From positions 7,952,534-8,016,533 of the forward strand of contig NC_051441.1 in the NCBI RefSeq assembly GCF_001649575.2: 64,000 nt of DNA, in the 5' to 3' direction. Every line of letters begins with the position of its first letter. Positions within the stretch are counted from its first letter, which is position 1. Of the stretch, positions 20,301 to 33,622 are shown piece by piece. Position numbers and translations under genes: made by a program. This DNA is from Kryptolebias marmoratus. Taxonomy: Eukaryota > Chordata > Actinopteri > Cyprinodontiformes > Rivulidae. The notes under the pieces were generated by a model. That model made no database searches and was not told the DNA's origin. It was given only the letters and a program-made list of their open reading frames with translations.

Positions 20301-23300
20301 TTACTCACCATGCTTAACTCCTTCTGATACTGCGGCATCTTCTTTAACATCTGAGAAAGATCCTTGATGTTGGCCTAAAAGGCAGAGAATGTTAATCAAA
20401 TGTATAACATAATATTTAGTATAATCTACCATGGAAATCTATAATACCTGAAATCACTAGTATAATACTTACATTATCAGTGCTCATTCTCTTGCTCTCA
20501 CAAAAGGTGCGAAGAAGCTCTGTCACTTTCCTGCAACAATGGAATTAGAGGAAGAGTAGTCACCAAATACAGGAAAACATTTAGAGTACCACTGTGTAAT
20601 CACATTATAATCTAATTACAAAACAGACATCAGAATTTCTTATATTAATGGCCTATATGATGCAAATAAATCCATCCAATTTGTTTAGATTTAACACCAA
20701 AAATGAACTTTAAAAGTTATGATTGGCACAGATAATTTTCATGACAAATTAATGTAATATATATTATCCTAACTATGTAACAACTAAACATTTTATTAAC
20801 CACTTTTTGTAATAAATTACATAAAAGTAAGAATCACATGAGGTAAAACAACTAATCAGAAGACACCAGAAAGTGTCATAATGGGATCCATTTATGTAGG
20901 TGTAGCCATGATAAACTCACTTTGTTACATCTGCGATGTGCATATGCCTGAGCTGAACCCAGAGGTCATCGTCCTCATCCAGTAAGACCTCTCTCTCTTT
21001 TGCATTGCCAATGCCAGTTGTCTGGTAACTTAACATTAATAAGCACACACATAAAGCATTAATATAAAATATTATTTTATCCAAAACAACTTGTAAGACA
21101 GAAACACTAATGAGAAAACACTATTGCAAGGACAGCACATAAACAAGTGTCAATAAAAAGCAGCATTTGTTTATTAGGATATTCACTTACATATAGATGT
21201 CTTGCTTGATATCGAGCAAGTCATAAGCCATTGCTTGTAAGGTCAGCTCATGTAGAATAGGTGAGATGGGATCAAACCCACGATCAACAATCAGTAGTTG
21301 AGATCGTGCCTTATCTGGACCCTAAAAAATAATACGTAGTCATGAACTTCAATTCTTTTTTGATAGTGTAATTTTAATACCTGTTGAAACACAAGACAAT
21401 ATTTAAAAACCTAGCAGTTCTGACATTAGCAAAAATAAATCTAGAGAATTTTAGTGGCATGCCAATGCAGTTTATATGTGGAAGCAAAAGGAGAACAATA
21501 ATACATGCCTGTCAAGACCCATCTCTGTAGCAAGGAATTATCAGCTAAGAAAGACAGAAAAGAAGAAGATAAAGAGGGAAAAAGACTAGCAAAGCAGAAG
21601 AAAAATAAGAAATAAAACCCAGAAACCACAGAAATATCTACAACCTGTGAAAATGAACAGCTGCAGATAAAAAAGGTTGTACTCTGATACTGAAAAGTTG
21701 GTTAGGACTTGCTGTGTGAAGCAGTGTTAATAAATCCTAACCTCTCCCATTTTTGGGTTATCGGCCTTATGAGCAGTAAGGCGTTGGTAGACCTCATCAG
21801 CCAGTTTAGCATTTTCCTCAGGTCCCCTAAAAGATACAGTGTTACACAACTTTGAATCACCATGCAAGTTAAGTAGCAATCTATTCTAACTTCAAAAGAA
21901 ACGTTCTAGTAAGGCTTCCATACTTGCGGTATCGAACTGCAGGGTACTCATTAAGTGTGTCACACAGTGTTGCAATCTGTTCTGCCAGATTCTCTATCAT
22001 TTTGTTTCTACCTTCATTTGTCTTGGAACTGTAGAATGAGTACAATGAAGCTGGGTCATCCAGAGAAAACACCTACAGAAATGAGAGGGATTGAAGTTTA
22101 CTTCTGTTCATCACTATTGAAATAAACAATCATGCTGTACATATAAATGTCAATAAAGTCTGTTTAACTTAGATAATTTCTTGAAATTTGAAAAGAGGAA
22201 AAAAAGGAGACCTGAGACTCATATGGCAGGAATGCCACATTAATCTCTTTCAAAGTCTTGGCAACCTTGGCCACTCTGGATTTTCCAATTTCAGCAAAGA
22301 GATCATCAGGGCAGGCTACAGAAAACAGAAAACTCAATGTCAATTGCTTATTTAAAATCTTTATACGTGTTGTCATTTAAGATCTTTTAATGATGCACCT
22401 AAACTTAACTCTTGTTAAGTTTTTTTTTTTTTTTTTGTATTTGCTTCCAACTTACTATCAGTGAAGAAGATGTGTGCTGCTTTGTATGTAAACGTTGAAT
22501 CTTTGAAGTCAGCTATGAGGGCACGAACTGACTGTAATTGAACATAAAAATAAATACTAATGCACTGTTAACAAAAAAGAATTTAATTATATTAAAAACA
22601 TAAATCTAACAATGAAAAAAAAAAACAAGAAACAAGTAACCTTTTCCACTGGTGTGATCAAATAAATGGCTTCCAAACTGGAAATTGGCTCCCTGCGTTT
22701 ATTGATGTCTTCTACAACTAGAAAGCACAAAAGAGCAACTTTTTAATTTGACAAATTTCATCAAATGCCATTGCAAATGTCATTATTTGTGTCATTAACA
22801 TCATGTTAGAATAAATAGAGTAACACAATTTAGGGCATTTATAAAATTGTAGTACATGTTGACAGCAATACAAAAACTTTTTGGCAAATTTTGTTCTTGC
22901 TTTATTCTGTAACATTGTTATATTTTTCTTGTTGATAACTATAGATCCTCTTACTTAAAAAAATGATAAAAAAATAAAAGGGGTTAAAGTATAAGTGCAT
23001 AATAAAAATATTTTAAAAATATCTTACCATACATTTTAAATGTTACTGTAAACTGCACAGTTTAAGGTCTTAATAAAAGTTTAATTTAAATAACACTTTA
23101 TAAAACTTATAATAAAGTTTATCATAAAAAACTGAAATATAAATAAAAGACCCCACAAAAACACAACAGTAATAAATGAAAGCATATAGACAGCACTAAA
23201 GGATACAAAAATGCAACTTACTGGTCACGCCCTCTGCCAGAATGTCAGACATCTTGCAGCAAGAGGACAGAATCCTCATGCTCATGTGATCCACAATTAA

Positions 23301-25478
23301 AACCTATAGAGTGACATACAAAACACCATAAATTCAGTTTGTAAAAGCATAAAATGGGATATAGTTTCTTAATGTGCAACTTACCTTCCATTCTCCATCT
23401 TTCTTTACACTCTTGATAACCCCACTGAGGATTTCTATCAAAGAGAACAATTGCAAATGTATGTCATGCAATATATACAGTATATGTAACACTAATTTTC
23501 ATTCTTACTTTTTTTTCATAATTTGTTAAAAATAGAGTAGCAGGTCCAATTTCAAATAAAGGATAACTTACACATTTTTTGTGACGCTTATAGTTTTTTT
23601 ATTGAAAATATATACCAGAGTACGAGAAACAGCTGTCTATTGAGAAACAATGTTATAAAAGATTATAATTTTCAACTGTCCAACTTAGACACTAAGACCT
23701 TTATTGAAAGAAAACCAACCATAGTTAGTATTTAAATTTACAAAGCTGAGTGCAACTTCCTCATGTTCTCTTGTGGAAATTACAAAGTACAAAGTTTATT
23801 TTCAAAAGGTTGTGGGTGGCTTATTACCACTGCTAAACATTTTCCTCATGAAAACTGAGTCACAGAACCTCTAACACTTACAGCTCTGTCTTTTTACAGT
23901 GCACAAAAGAAGTGTGGACATATAAAAAAGAAATGAAGAACTACACTGATGTCAGTGATGTTCTTTACTTCCTTTTTTAACCTTAACAGAGCAGTAACGC
24001 CCCTGTGCAAATGATGCAAAACTCAGATTTACATAATTTCCCTTCAAGTGATGCTTCTAGTAGTGTCACAAGAAAGCCACACTCTCTCGTACGGATTCCT
24101 CAAACACTACTCAACAGCCATACAATTTATAGCTTTATTACAGTGAATTTTAAAAAGGCTAGAATATAAAAATTTTAACAACTAAAGGCCTAGCAATAAC
24201 CGAAGAAATACATATCGCCTGCTGCTTTTCATGACAGAGTTTTAAATTAAGATCATCTTATGATGAGAAGGGATGAAATTATAGTTGTTTTGGACAAACT
24301 TTGTAAATGATGTTATGAACAATCTTGTTTTATATATCAAGATCTTGCGTGATCTATTAGAGCCTGAAGTACGTAGTGAGAAGGATTCTCAGCTACTACC
24401 GCTGATTTAGCTCAAAATCTGTAAAATCGAATGACTTAGTTATTTTAGTATTTTTGCTAATACCAGTTTGTGAATTGTGTTGACTCCAAAAGTCAATGCA
24501 CTGTAAATGTACATAGGTCTATGATTACTTTCTGAAAGTTTCATTGAAATCCATCAAGTGGTTCATGAGATATTTAACTAAAAGACAGGCAGAGATGACT
24601 GTAATAGTTAATGGCAAAGTCTTAAAAACAGACCTTGCTGGATCAGTTGGCACAATCAGTTAGATCAATATCTGTAAAACCGGATGAATTATACACATTT
24701 TTGTGTTTGTTAAGGCTGCTTAGCTGTGGCGGCCATCTTGAATGGGGCTGACTCCAAAGGTTATTGAGTTATATTTGTGTGTCATTAAAATCCACACACT
24801 GGTTCTTGAGACATTTTGCTATTGGAACAAACGAACACGCACACTGGCAAAAACATTATCACCTTCGCCGATGGGCTTGAATACTGGTTAATAAAACCAA
24901 AACACCACTTAAAAGTCCAAAGCGACATTGCACCAACTAGAATGATCAAACTTATTGAATAAACTATACAAAAACGACTGAATCAAAGTAACAAACGTTA
25001 TTATGATGCTTATTTGTTACATCCTTCTTCTATTTAAGCTGAGGTCTATGTGTCAACCAAAGCTGCTAAACTTCCTTTTACATTAGCTAGCAATCGTTAG
25101 CCTACAGCTTTAGCTGTCGCAAATTTATTCACTGACGTCGCGTAATTTTTTAAGTCAAAATGTCACAAAACTAACCGAAGTATTCTGCCAGAAAATACTA
25201 AGCTACACAACAGTGAGACGTTTTATCCATGTCTTGTTAAGCGGAAAGGTTATTTTTCTTGATTACGTTGTCATATTTTGAGCGTGAAACAGGAAGAAAC
25301 AGATCAACGTTTCAAACACGGTTCATAGTTTGAGAATCAAGTCTCAAAACTTCTACAAGATAGAAAACGACGCACTTTCTTGATAATTCAACTCTGATAA
25401 ACTTCGGAAACCTTATAGGTTACAATCAATCTGTCACTTACTATCTCCGACCACTGCTTTCAGCCCACCCGGTGCCAT
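17302..25478 (-). CDS. stxbp2: Syntaxin-binding protein 2 (Munc18-2), 19 exons, apparent 1-nt deletion in exon 2
   Basis: Sec1/Munc18 protein that clasps syntaxins and templates SNARE assembly in secretory granule exocytosis. Exons in order: 25478-25442, 23433-23385, 23303-23222, 22717-22641, 22531-22456, 22315-22212, 22072-21924, 21826-21742, 21321-21191, 21028-20921, 20530-20473, 20374-20309, 20132-20052, 19047-18906, 18747-18641, 18526-18428, 18336-18251, 17630-17473, 17360-17302 (TAA). Diagnostic stretches: start [136 protein letters not shown] and ATEGKWEV favour Munc18-2 over Munc18-1. Exons total 1754 nt, one short of 585 codons (family ~590 aa). The missing base falls in exon 2, where VIKSVK and DGEWK lie in different frames. 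All other exons are intact, so an assembly error is more likely than a pseudogene. Exon 18 has a tandem CAGCAG acceptor. Confidence 0.95.
24190..24890. repeat. Dispersed repeat copy A in stxbp2 intron 1
   Basis: Shares blocks with 32930-33560 (inverted) and 53920-54200 (same orientation). Examples are CATCTTGAATGGGGCTGACT near 24730, GGTTCATGAGATATTT near 24560 and CTCAGCTACTACC near 24390. No coding content or terminal repeats were recognised. It looks like an old interspersed element of unknown class. Confidence 0.7.
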
Positions 25479-25869
25479 CTTGACTGAAGTCGCCTGGGCA
25501 GTCAGTCACTTCCTTATGGTTCAACATAACAACTTTTAAAAGCACAATACTGCCCCCTAAAGCCCATTATCAGTATAAGCAAAATTATTCAATAAATACA
25601 CATTTCAATTTCATGTGTACTACGTTTAAGCTCAGGTATTCACAATTGATGTTTACTGTAAATAAATCCTTCTCCTCAAGCAAACCGTGTTGCCACACTG
25701 ATTCATAAATCTGCATTTAAATGTATGTGGTATGTTTGTTTCTAAAAAAAACAGTGTTTAAAGACATGTTTCACTTGAGATATGTGTTTCATTGTGGACT
25801 AGTTGAAGGCATGCACACTATTGAGATTCTGCTCATGCTTCATAGCTGCACCCTACACTGATTTGTTTT

Positions 25870-26070
25870 CTGTATTCAGAAAATAGGGTGGCAGCAAAGG
25901 ACAAAGGCAAGGTTTACAAGACAGCGGTGAGACCAGCTATGTTGTATGGTTTGGAAACAGTGACACTGACAAAAAGACAGAAGACAGAACTGGAAGTGGC
26001 AGAGCTGAAGATGTTGAGGTTCTCCTTGGGATTGACAAAGAGGGATAGGATTAGAAACGTGTTTTGCAGA
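25870..26070 (+). mobile_element. LINE reverse-transcriptase 3' fragment (RTE/jockey-like remnant)
   Basis: An open stretch from about 25888 translates to a segment with KVYKTAVRPAMLYGLETVTL and ELEVAELKMLRFSLGLTKRD. This is the familiar C-terminal tail of fish non-LTR retrotransposon polymerases. The catalytic palm is absent and the frame ends soon after, so it is a 5'-truncated dead copy about 0.4 kb upstream of the stxbp2 start. Confidence 0.85.
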
Positions 26071-28050
26071 ACAAGTTTTCTAGTTCTTTATTAAATTATA
26101 GCAAACAGTAATTTCAAAAACAAAATTGTAAGAACATACAGAAAACCTTGAGAAGTGCTATGAATGTTGTGATAAGCCTTTGCAAGACCCAGTCGATAAT
26201 TCACTGAACTGAAAGGAGTCTTGGAGAACACAGGTGTGAGGCAAGAAGTTACCAATGTTGCCTTACAGTTTTGTAATATCTGGGAGGGAGCTTTACCACA
26301 TGAACACACAAGTAATTATTTAGTAATTATAGCTAATCACATTGTTTGTTTCTCATTTTCTATTATTTTGTTGTTGTTTTTGTTTTGTTTTGTTTTGATG
26401 TTTTCCATAGTTGGTGATGTGTTGATGGCCTCTCTTAGATGCATGTACAGGTTCACCACTTGATATGGATTGGAAAGTGTCATCAAACAAGAAAACACAA
26501 ACTCCTGGCATCCTCAGGATCCCTAGATCAGAATCAGTCTTGTGATGACTGTGTCCCTGTAAATTAAAACTTTGCAAATGTCTTTCACTGAAGTGAAATC
26601 CATGCCTTTTGCCAAGCACTGATTGAATGTCTTTATACTGAAGGTTTAACTCAAAATAAAAATCTTCGAACCTTTCCATAGGTAAAGTACCTGGCTTTTT
26701 ATTGCATCTGATCTATTATTGTGTTTGTAAAATAACCAGGAAAAATAAGGTTATGGCAAGGTAACGCAAAATGTTTTTGCGAGGGCACGCAATAACTTTT
26801 CTTACTACATGCCACTTACAGGGCTCCATAAAGTTAAACTGTTTCATAAATGGAAATCAAAACACACACACAAAATCACTACGATTACTTGTACTCTAAA
26901 CAAAGATCCAATTACTATATTATGGAATCAAATTTATTTCTAACATTTAAAATGAATTACAGCAATGAAAAACAAACAGCTATGAAAAGGAAATACACAC
27001 TCCAGACAAACTGAAAAGCATCCAGCTGGCCATTTCCCATTGCCAAATATACTTGAGGGTATCATCTAATAAACTTAGGAAACACATGTCAACACAGTCA
27101 TAATAAAATAATCAGCAGCTGATTATCGTAAGCGTGCATTCAAGACTCAGGCATTCATGGCCAAGGAAACTCCCTCTGAAATGTATTCATATTGAAGAAG
27201 AGGCATTACAATGGCATTTTTCTCTGAGATAAGTATGTTAAACTTAAAATGATTTACAAAACTATTCTAAAGGATGTGCAACTCTTAAAACAAGTATTAC
27301 CACCTGGTACGATACGCAGCATATTAACAATCAAATGAGAACCATTTGATATTTGGATGGAAGATTTCGCTATAAAACAAATACATATTAACATATTCTT
27401 TATTGGTCCTAAGGAAACTAAACATAACCAAAAAAAACAAACTATTAGTGCCTAAACAACAGTCATTCTGACTGTAAGCAGAAAAAATCTGATACTCTTA
27501 CCTTACTGTATTGGTGCCATCTTCCATTTGTGTTTTATTGTATGCCCCCAAAATGCAGTGTCATATGAGCTATTTAATTTAATTACATGTTGTTGTTTTT
27601 TTGTTTTGTTTTTTCTTATGTGTTTTCTGGTGTTGTTGTCTCTGTTGATTTAAAACCCAAAATGTTATACAAATAAGAAAATCAAAATATGTAACATGTA
27701 ATATTCTGTACATTTACAAGGGAGGCACTTAAGGGTTTTCAAGAAATAAGATATTAACAGAAAAATGCTATAATTGGGCCTTTGGATGATAACATTATCC
27801 TATGAGTTTGTTCATCAGCAGCAGGACAGGGAATTATTAAGTTAAACACTGCAGTTTCTAACAAATCAAGAACCAAAACTTATCTGTGTACACTGTACCT
27901 TAAAAAAAAAACATTACCAGTGAAACAATTTGGACAAAGCTATCCTAACAATTTTAACTAAGTCTCAAGGCAGTAAAATGTTGCCACAAGTTCTGATAAT
28001 TATTATTGTTTTTATGAGGGTGAACACTTCAGAATACAAATATTTCATAT
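26071..28050. other. Non-coding interval between stxbp2 and pet100
   Basis: No exon-like frame, RNA gene or recognisable element found beyond the LINE tail. The small open frames of 70-108 codons here show no family resemblance. Confidence 0.5.
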
Positions 28051-28513
28051 TTGAACTTAAAATAGATTTATTAACATTTAACACAGTGTCTTATGTGCAT
28101 TACTATAATTGATAATTTCCAACACATGCTTTGTGTGCCATTTTGTAAAACAATAAACACAAAAGAAGAAAATTCGAAGTTTTACACATTTTACAGACAC
28201 ACAAAATAAAATAGTGATACTACACACAACTGAATGTACAATATAAAGTAAATAATTGTGTTGATAGCGTAATCACATCAATTCAAAAAAATAAACAAAC
28301 TGAGAAATATTGTTTGAAACTATCTCCTGAATAGATGAAACAGCATGACGCATACTGAGCATGTTCTTAGAAACTGCCTAGCACATCTTCAGGTGGTGTT
28401 AATTTGTAGATATTTCCAATGCAATGTGCATTTAATCCAGGTAAAAATATGATATTGTTTCAAAAAATTACAGCCAGGTGGTTTTACAACATGCTTTTCT
28501 CAATATGTATTCC
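28051..28513 (-). terminator. pet100: pet100 3' UTR
   Basis: Sequence following the pet100 stop. A minus-strand AATAAA lies near 28067-28072, about 440 nt downstream, and is a plausible polyadenylation signal. Confidence 0.5.
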
Positions 28514-29455
28514 TCAGTTTTCTGAGTTGACAGAAAGGCTCTTTAACATTCGCTCCTCTTTTCGAAGACGCATTCGCTCTTTGAATGCTTCCAATTCTTT
28601 TCTCTGAAAAAATAAAAAAGCACAAATGTTACTAATTTTATTTGTGCTATTCATCAGTATACTTATACAACCTTCTTTTTAAAACTACATTTTTATCAAT
28701 CAAACAAACAATTTTATTTAGAGATGTATGAAAGCTCTGATGAACGAAAAAACCTGTAAGTCAAAAATGATACTGAGACAGTATCTCATAATTATGACCT
28801 AATATCTCATAGTCATAAGTATGAAATAGCTGAGTCATTATTATGACTTACAAGATATTTTTGAATAGAATACAACAAATAGACAATATTTTACATATCT
28901 AAAAAGAAAACTAAATGACTTAAAAATAAATGTGTCTAGCAGACTGAGTTTTTTAAATCCATGTATCAAAAGGATGTCTTGAGAAACATTAGCTCTTACC
29001 TGTGCTTCTTCATGAACAGGGAAGATTTCTCTCTGTATATCATAAATGTCAGCAAAAGAATGTCAGACAAAAAAATAATAATAACAATAATAAAAACATT
29101 ACTGTGCAGCATAAAAAGAACTTTTTTGAAGAACTACTTACCTTTCTCTTTATTATATACTCCTCAAAGTACTCTGCCTGGTTTGAGATCCAAAACATTG
29201 TCACAGGAAAAGACAGATACAGCATCATCTGCACAAAAATCAAAACAAGCAAACAAAAAGAAAAACGTCAAACCAACTAGTTAATGACAGTAAATATCTG
29301 CGTGCTTGTACATTTACTAACGATGATTCGCTAGATCAAAAATTAAAGAACGTACGAAGAGACTTTAAACCTTAGACTAATACATATCAAAATCTAACTG
29401 ACAAGATTTTAAAATATGGCATACTCACTCTGAATATCTCTATTTTAACTCCCAT
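28514..29455 (-). CDS. pet100: PET100 cytochrome c oxidase chaperone (4 exons, 78 aa)
   Basis: Small inner-mitochondrial-membrane protein needed for assembly of complex IV. Exons in order: 29455-29429 (MGVKIEIFR), 29228-29142, 29032-29000, 28603-28514 (TGA). All are GT-AG and phase 0, 237 nt in total. Exon 2 holds the single membrane segment plus the hallmark FPVTMFWISNQAEYFEEYII. Exons 3-4 give a charged helix (KELEAFKERMRLRKEERM) facing the matrix or intermembrane space. Human PET100 is 73 aa and begins MGVKLEIFR, so start and length agree. No cleavable presequence is visible; the N-terminal membrane segment probably acts as the targeting signal, as in the family. Synteny with pcp2 and stxbp2 matches human 19p13.2. 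The transcript points away from brd4, about 1 kb off. Confidence 0.95.
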
Positions 29456-30399
29456 TTTGACATCAAATACTTTCTACAGTATTACCTAAACTTCCATAAC
29501 GAAAGACCTTCAGGATACTTCCTGGTTTCTAGACGGTCCAATCAAGTAAAAGTCTTGACGCATGCGTCCTTGAACTCTCAGCTTGCTGTTTTTGGTGTGT
29601 CCACTGCGGGGCGCCAGACAACTAAATTTGTTCATATTCCAAGTCTTTGTTCATTTATTCTATTTTTGCTATAATTACAAGCAAATAATTTTGGGAAAAT
29701 ATTTACAAATCTGACTTGAATACATATATATTCTGCTATACACTAGATCAACGACCTTTTAAGGTTTATCACATTGCAATACTTGTAACTTCTGTATTTT
29801 TAAAGCTTAGACACAAGAACAATCTTTTTTTTCTTTTATTGTCGTCAAATAAATACTGTTTGAAGCCTTTATAAATGTCTTTCACGTAGCAAAACTACTC
29901 CACCTTTAACATATTACGTTGCAGGAGTTGAAAACAGAGTTTAGAAATACATGTTTTTTAATACACAAATATTATTTTATTAAACCATTTGTATCTTCCA
30001 TGGTTTTCTTCAACAAAACAATAATATTTAAGTAAGTGCTGATTCGATGTGAAACGAAAAAAGCCTATATTTTATGTAAATATATTAACAGCCTTTTTTG
30101 TAAGTAATTGCTTTTTACTTATTTTATTTTGTTTTAATTAATATCTGAATGTTCTCTGTTGCGTAGGTGTACACCAAAATAACTGCTAATTTATTTTATT
30201 TTTCTTTAAATACAACATTAAAGAAATGTATGTTTTAGTTAAAATTCAGGGTTCTGTGATTTGTACATATTGCAGTAGGCAGTATTTGTTAACATAAAAT
30301 TATTTTATCGTACTTTAATTAGCTGAACCAATGTTTTAAATAATGTTTAAATAATACTGTAACGCAATCTTGTCCCTTAGATGTAATATCCTTCATTTT
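29456..30399. other. Spacer between divergent pet100 and brd4 genes
   Basis: About 1 kb of AT-rich sequence between head-to-head genes. The pet100 promoter should lie in the first 150 bp (GCATGCGTCC and GGGGCGCC near 29570-29615). No TATA box or exon was identified. Confidence 0.5.
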
Positions 30400-30561
30400 T
30401 GTGCAATTCCTCCTTAAAAGTTGGTCCTCAGTTGACGATGATCGTGACACGCTCTTTACGTCCTCAAGTACCGATTTACGTGTGACGTCACCGACAACGA
30501 GAGGTGTTCAGGATCCTCGGAGAGAAAGATCCCGCGCACCCTGGCAATCTGAGAAACCCAG
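30400..30561 (+). promoter_or_regulatory. brd4: brd4 promoter region and 5' non-coding exon
   Basis: A GC-rich patch with several CpGs, standing out from AT-rich flanks, followed by a perfect donor (CCCAG, then GTAAAC) after 30561. It contains the palindromic cAMP-response/ATF element TGACGTCA at 30483-30490. The first brd4 exon in vertebrates is non-coding, so this is the likely main first exon. The exact transcription start is not visible. Confidence 0.65.
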
Positions 30562-32929
30562 GTAAACGCTGTCGTTTCCAACCTTCTTTTGCCAGTCATG
30601 TTACCTTAGTGAACAGAGTGAATAAAGGGCAAGAGAAGTGGCAACAGTGATGTAAATGCCTCAAAGATGCCCGGCGTCTACAGAAACCGTTCTCTTGCAT
30701 GGCGGCCTGTTCTGGATAGCTAGCTTGCTAGCTAAAGCTAGTTTGCAGTTGTCTACCAAAAAGACACAATAACCGCACCAATAATTTGTGTTTCCCTGAC
30801 ATCCATTGTCTGTCTCACCCACCAGTGGTCACAATTATTCCTCAAATTGTCCTACGAGTGACGATATGAGCACCGTCTAGAACACCTAATGCTTGTTTGC
30901 TCATCGACAGTCTTGTGTTGTGGGAGACGGTGACGCCGTCACGGTGATGATGGCGCACACTCAGACTGAGCCCGGTGGCTAAGGATACAGTCAGTTGTGT
31001 TGTTAACAAAAATACATATCTAATGTTGTGTATTCAGTGGTATATTGCCATAATGATAGTAGAAGAAACACTATCACCCCCTTTTTGTTCTGCTGTACAT
31101 GGCACAGATGTCATTACAAAACCTAAACGATAGTCTATGCCCTGCGGCCTAACGTTTGGGACTTGCCTCTGTACGATGGTCGCCCGCTAGCAGTCATTAC
31201 CTTGCAATTGTTTGCTTTTTCCCTGTCATAGATGGATGTATTTCTGCTTTTTTGTTTATGATACTTATAGGAACACGAATCAGTGGCTTTCGTCCTGTTG
31301 CCATCATTAGTCTTGCTGGAGGTCACTTATAATGTCCCTCCAGCAAGATATTCTCGGCTTGTGGTGATGTTTTCTTAGATTTACCTGTGGTGTCGTAATG
31401 AAAAGGGTAAATGTGTTTAATAGCTGACCTAGTCACGTTGTATAATAGTCTAATGTAGTCATTTATGCAGATGTAAACTACCTCGTAGCCTGAAGGTGTA
31501 CATTCTGGAGAAGTTTAAGGCTGCAGGGTTATGCTAGTCTTTCTGCCCTGCATGTAATTAGTTTCAAGGACATGCATCAGTTTCTTGATTAATTTATCAT
31601 TGGTTAGGCAAGAAAAGTGTTCTGTGTACTCCAAGTTAAGTGTGCAAATAAGAGGGTTGTATTGAGTCAAAGGGCATACAGTTACTAAGCAATTAGTAAG
31701 TCAGTGTTGACATTGTGAGACTGTTGTGGATGCAAATTTTGTGGGGTAAAATCTGATGAATACATTCTAAGTTTGTAAGGAAAAAAAATATATAGTTAAA
31801 TTGCTAGAATGTAACAATCTGTCAGTATGTCAGACACTTTGTTTTATTTGTATGTATGCATACTTTTGACTTTTGTCTCTTGTTCAGTTGCTATGTTGAT
31901 GCTATCCACGGTTTTGTAGTCTTTAGTCATAAAGGTCGGTGTTTCTTTATCAATCCTTAGTATAATGTCAAGCGGTTTATGATTGTGTCAACTTGTATTT
32001 CCTTTTGCATCTTCACCTGATAAAAATTTTAATTGCTTATGTATTACTGCAGATGATGGCCTCCTTTCAAGGCTGATTTTAAAGATTTCAGTGTCAACAG
32101 ATCTAGAAAATGTACCTAATTAAGATAAAGAGATTCAGTGCATTTATAATAACAATGTCATATTTTCCCTTATGAAATGATAGATTTATTCCCTCAAGTA
32201 ACTAAAACAAAATAAATCTTTCAATAAACAAACAAAACAAGTAATCAATGTGATTATTTTATCAGTTGCCTATACATTGTAAATCCGGGGAAGTTGGTGT
32301 TAGGAATATAAACTTGCTGGTCAGAACCAAGTAAAATGATGATGTATTAGCTCCAATAGCATAATATGTACAGTTATTTTGTCATAACAAGCTATACTGT
32401 ACTTTCATCTGGCGCAATATAAACAGCAGGCACAAACGATAAGTTATTCAACAAAAAAAAAGAAAAACATTGTTGGCATAATTAGACTTATCTTGCATGT
32501 CTTAGGTGTTTCTTTTCTTCAACATTGATTGAAATGCATGGGTAATTACCATCCTTCGGCAGATCTTGAGAACATGAACAGGTAATTCAACCTTTGAAAA
32601 AACAATGTTTCCATTAAATGGTTTTGAGAGAATACATTTGGAAGTTAACGGATTGCAGGAATCTCACTAGTACTCGCTATACTGTGTATTGCAAAAATAA
32701 TAGCTGTGCGGCAAGTCCAGTCTGTCTGCAATTCGTCACAATGATGAATGACCGCTTGTAGTGCCAATTCATTTTTAAAAATATGAAACTCTTATTGCAT
32801 TTAAGTTGACACAATCTCTACTCCTATTCTGATCAATAGTCACTCTGGGCTCTACAAACGGTCCTAAAGTTTGTAAGTGTACATTATCACTTCCCACCAA
32901 ACGCAAAGGTAGAGCAATAATATTTTTGG

Positions 32930-33560
32930 CCATGTCTGTGTACGTGTGTGTGTTCATTTGTCTACGCCTTTGTCAAAATGTCTTATGAACCAGTGGATGG
33001 ATTTGAGTGAAGCTTTCATAAAAGTAATTACCGGGTTGAATATCTACAATTGATTGACTTTTGGAGTCAATCCCATTCAAGATGTCCACCATAGCTAAGG
33101 AACCTGTTGAGAAACTGCATTCTGGTCTGCCGGTGTCAGAGAGAGGGTGAAATATAATAATATCTCAGTCAATTTTACAGAAACTAAGCACAAATTTGGT
33201 ATGGTAGAAGCTGAGACCGATCTCCAATTTGTACACTATAAAGTGAGATCTGTTTATAAAACTTTGCCATTACTATTGTAGTCAACACTAATTGATAGCA
33301 AAATATTCTAACGAAACACTGGATTGATTTTAATAAAACATTCAGAAAACAATTGTGTGTACATTTACAACTGATTAACTTTTGGAGTCAACCCAATTCA
33401 AGATGTCAGCCACAGTTAATCGACATACAACACAAAAATGGCTGTATCTCAGTCAGTTTTACAGATATTCGGTTAAATTTTGTATGGTGGTAGCTGACAG
33501 TCATCACCATGATTCTCTGAGTGGCATCCTTCCAAATCCGTCCAGATTTCACAATATTGG
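32930..33560. repeat. Dispersed repeat copy B in brd4 intron 1 (inverted relative to copy A)
   Basis: Reverse-complement blocks of the copy at 24190-24890: GACTTTTGGAGTCAATCCCA and TTCAAGATGTCC near 33057, and CTTATGAACCAGTGGATGGA near 32983. A second partial copy follows directly (TTTTGGAGTCAACCCAATTC near 33376). Class unknown. Confidence 0.65.
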
Positions 33561-33622
33561 ATGAGATGGCGCAAAATGTCATTCACAAGGTTTGACCAAT
33601 ATAGCTAAAATTCAGTATTTTA

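Noticed and set aside
26091..26679. Open frames of 72-108 codons upstream of stxbp2 (both strands).
   Set aside because: No family resemblance, no splice support, low-complexity composition; consistent with chance open frames in non-coding DNA.
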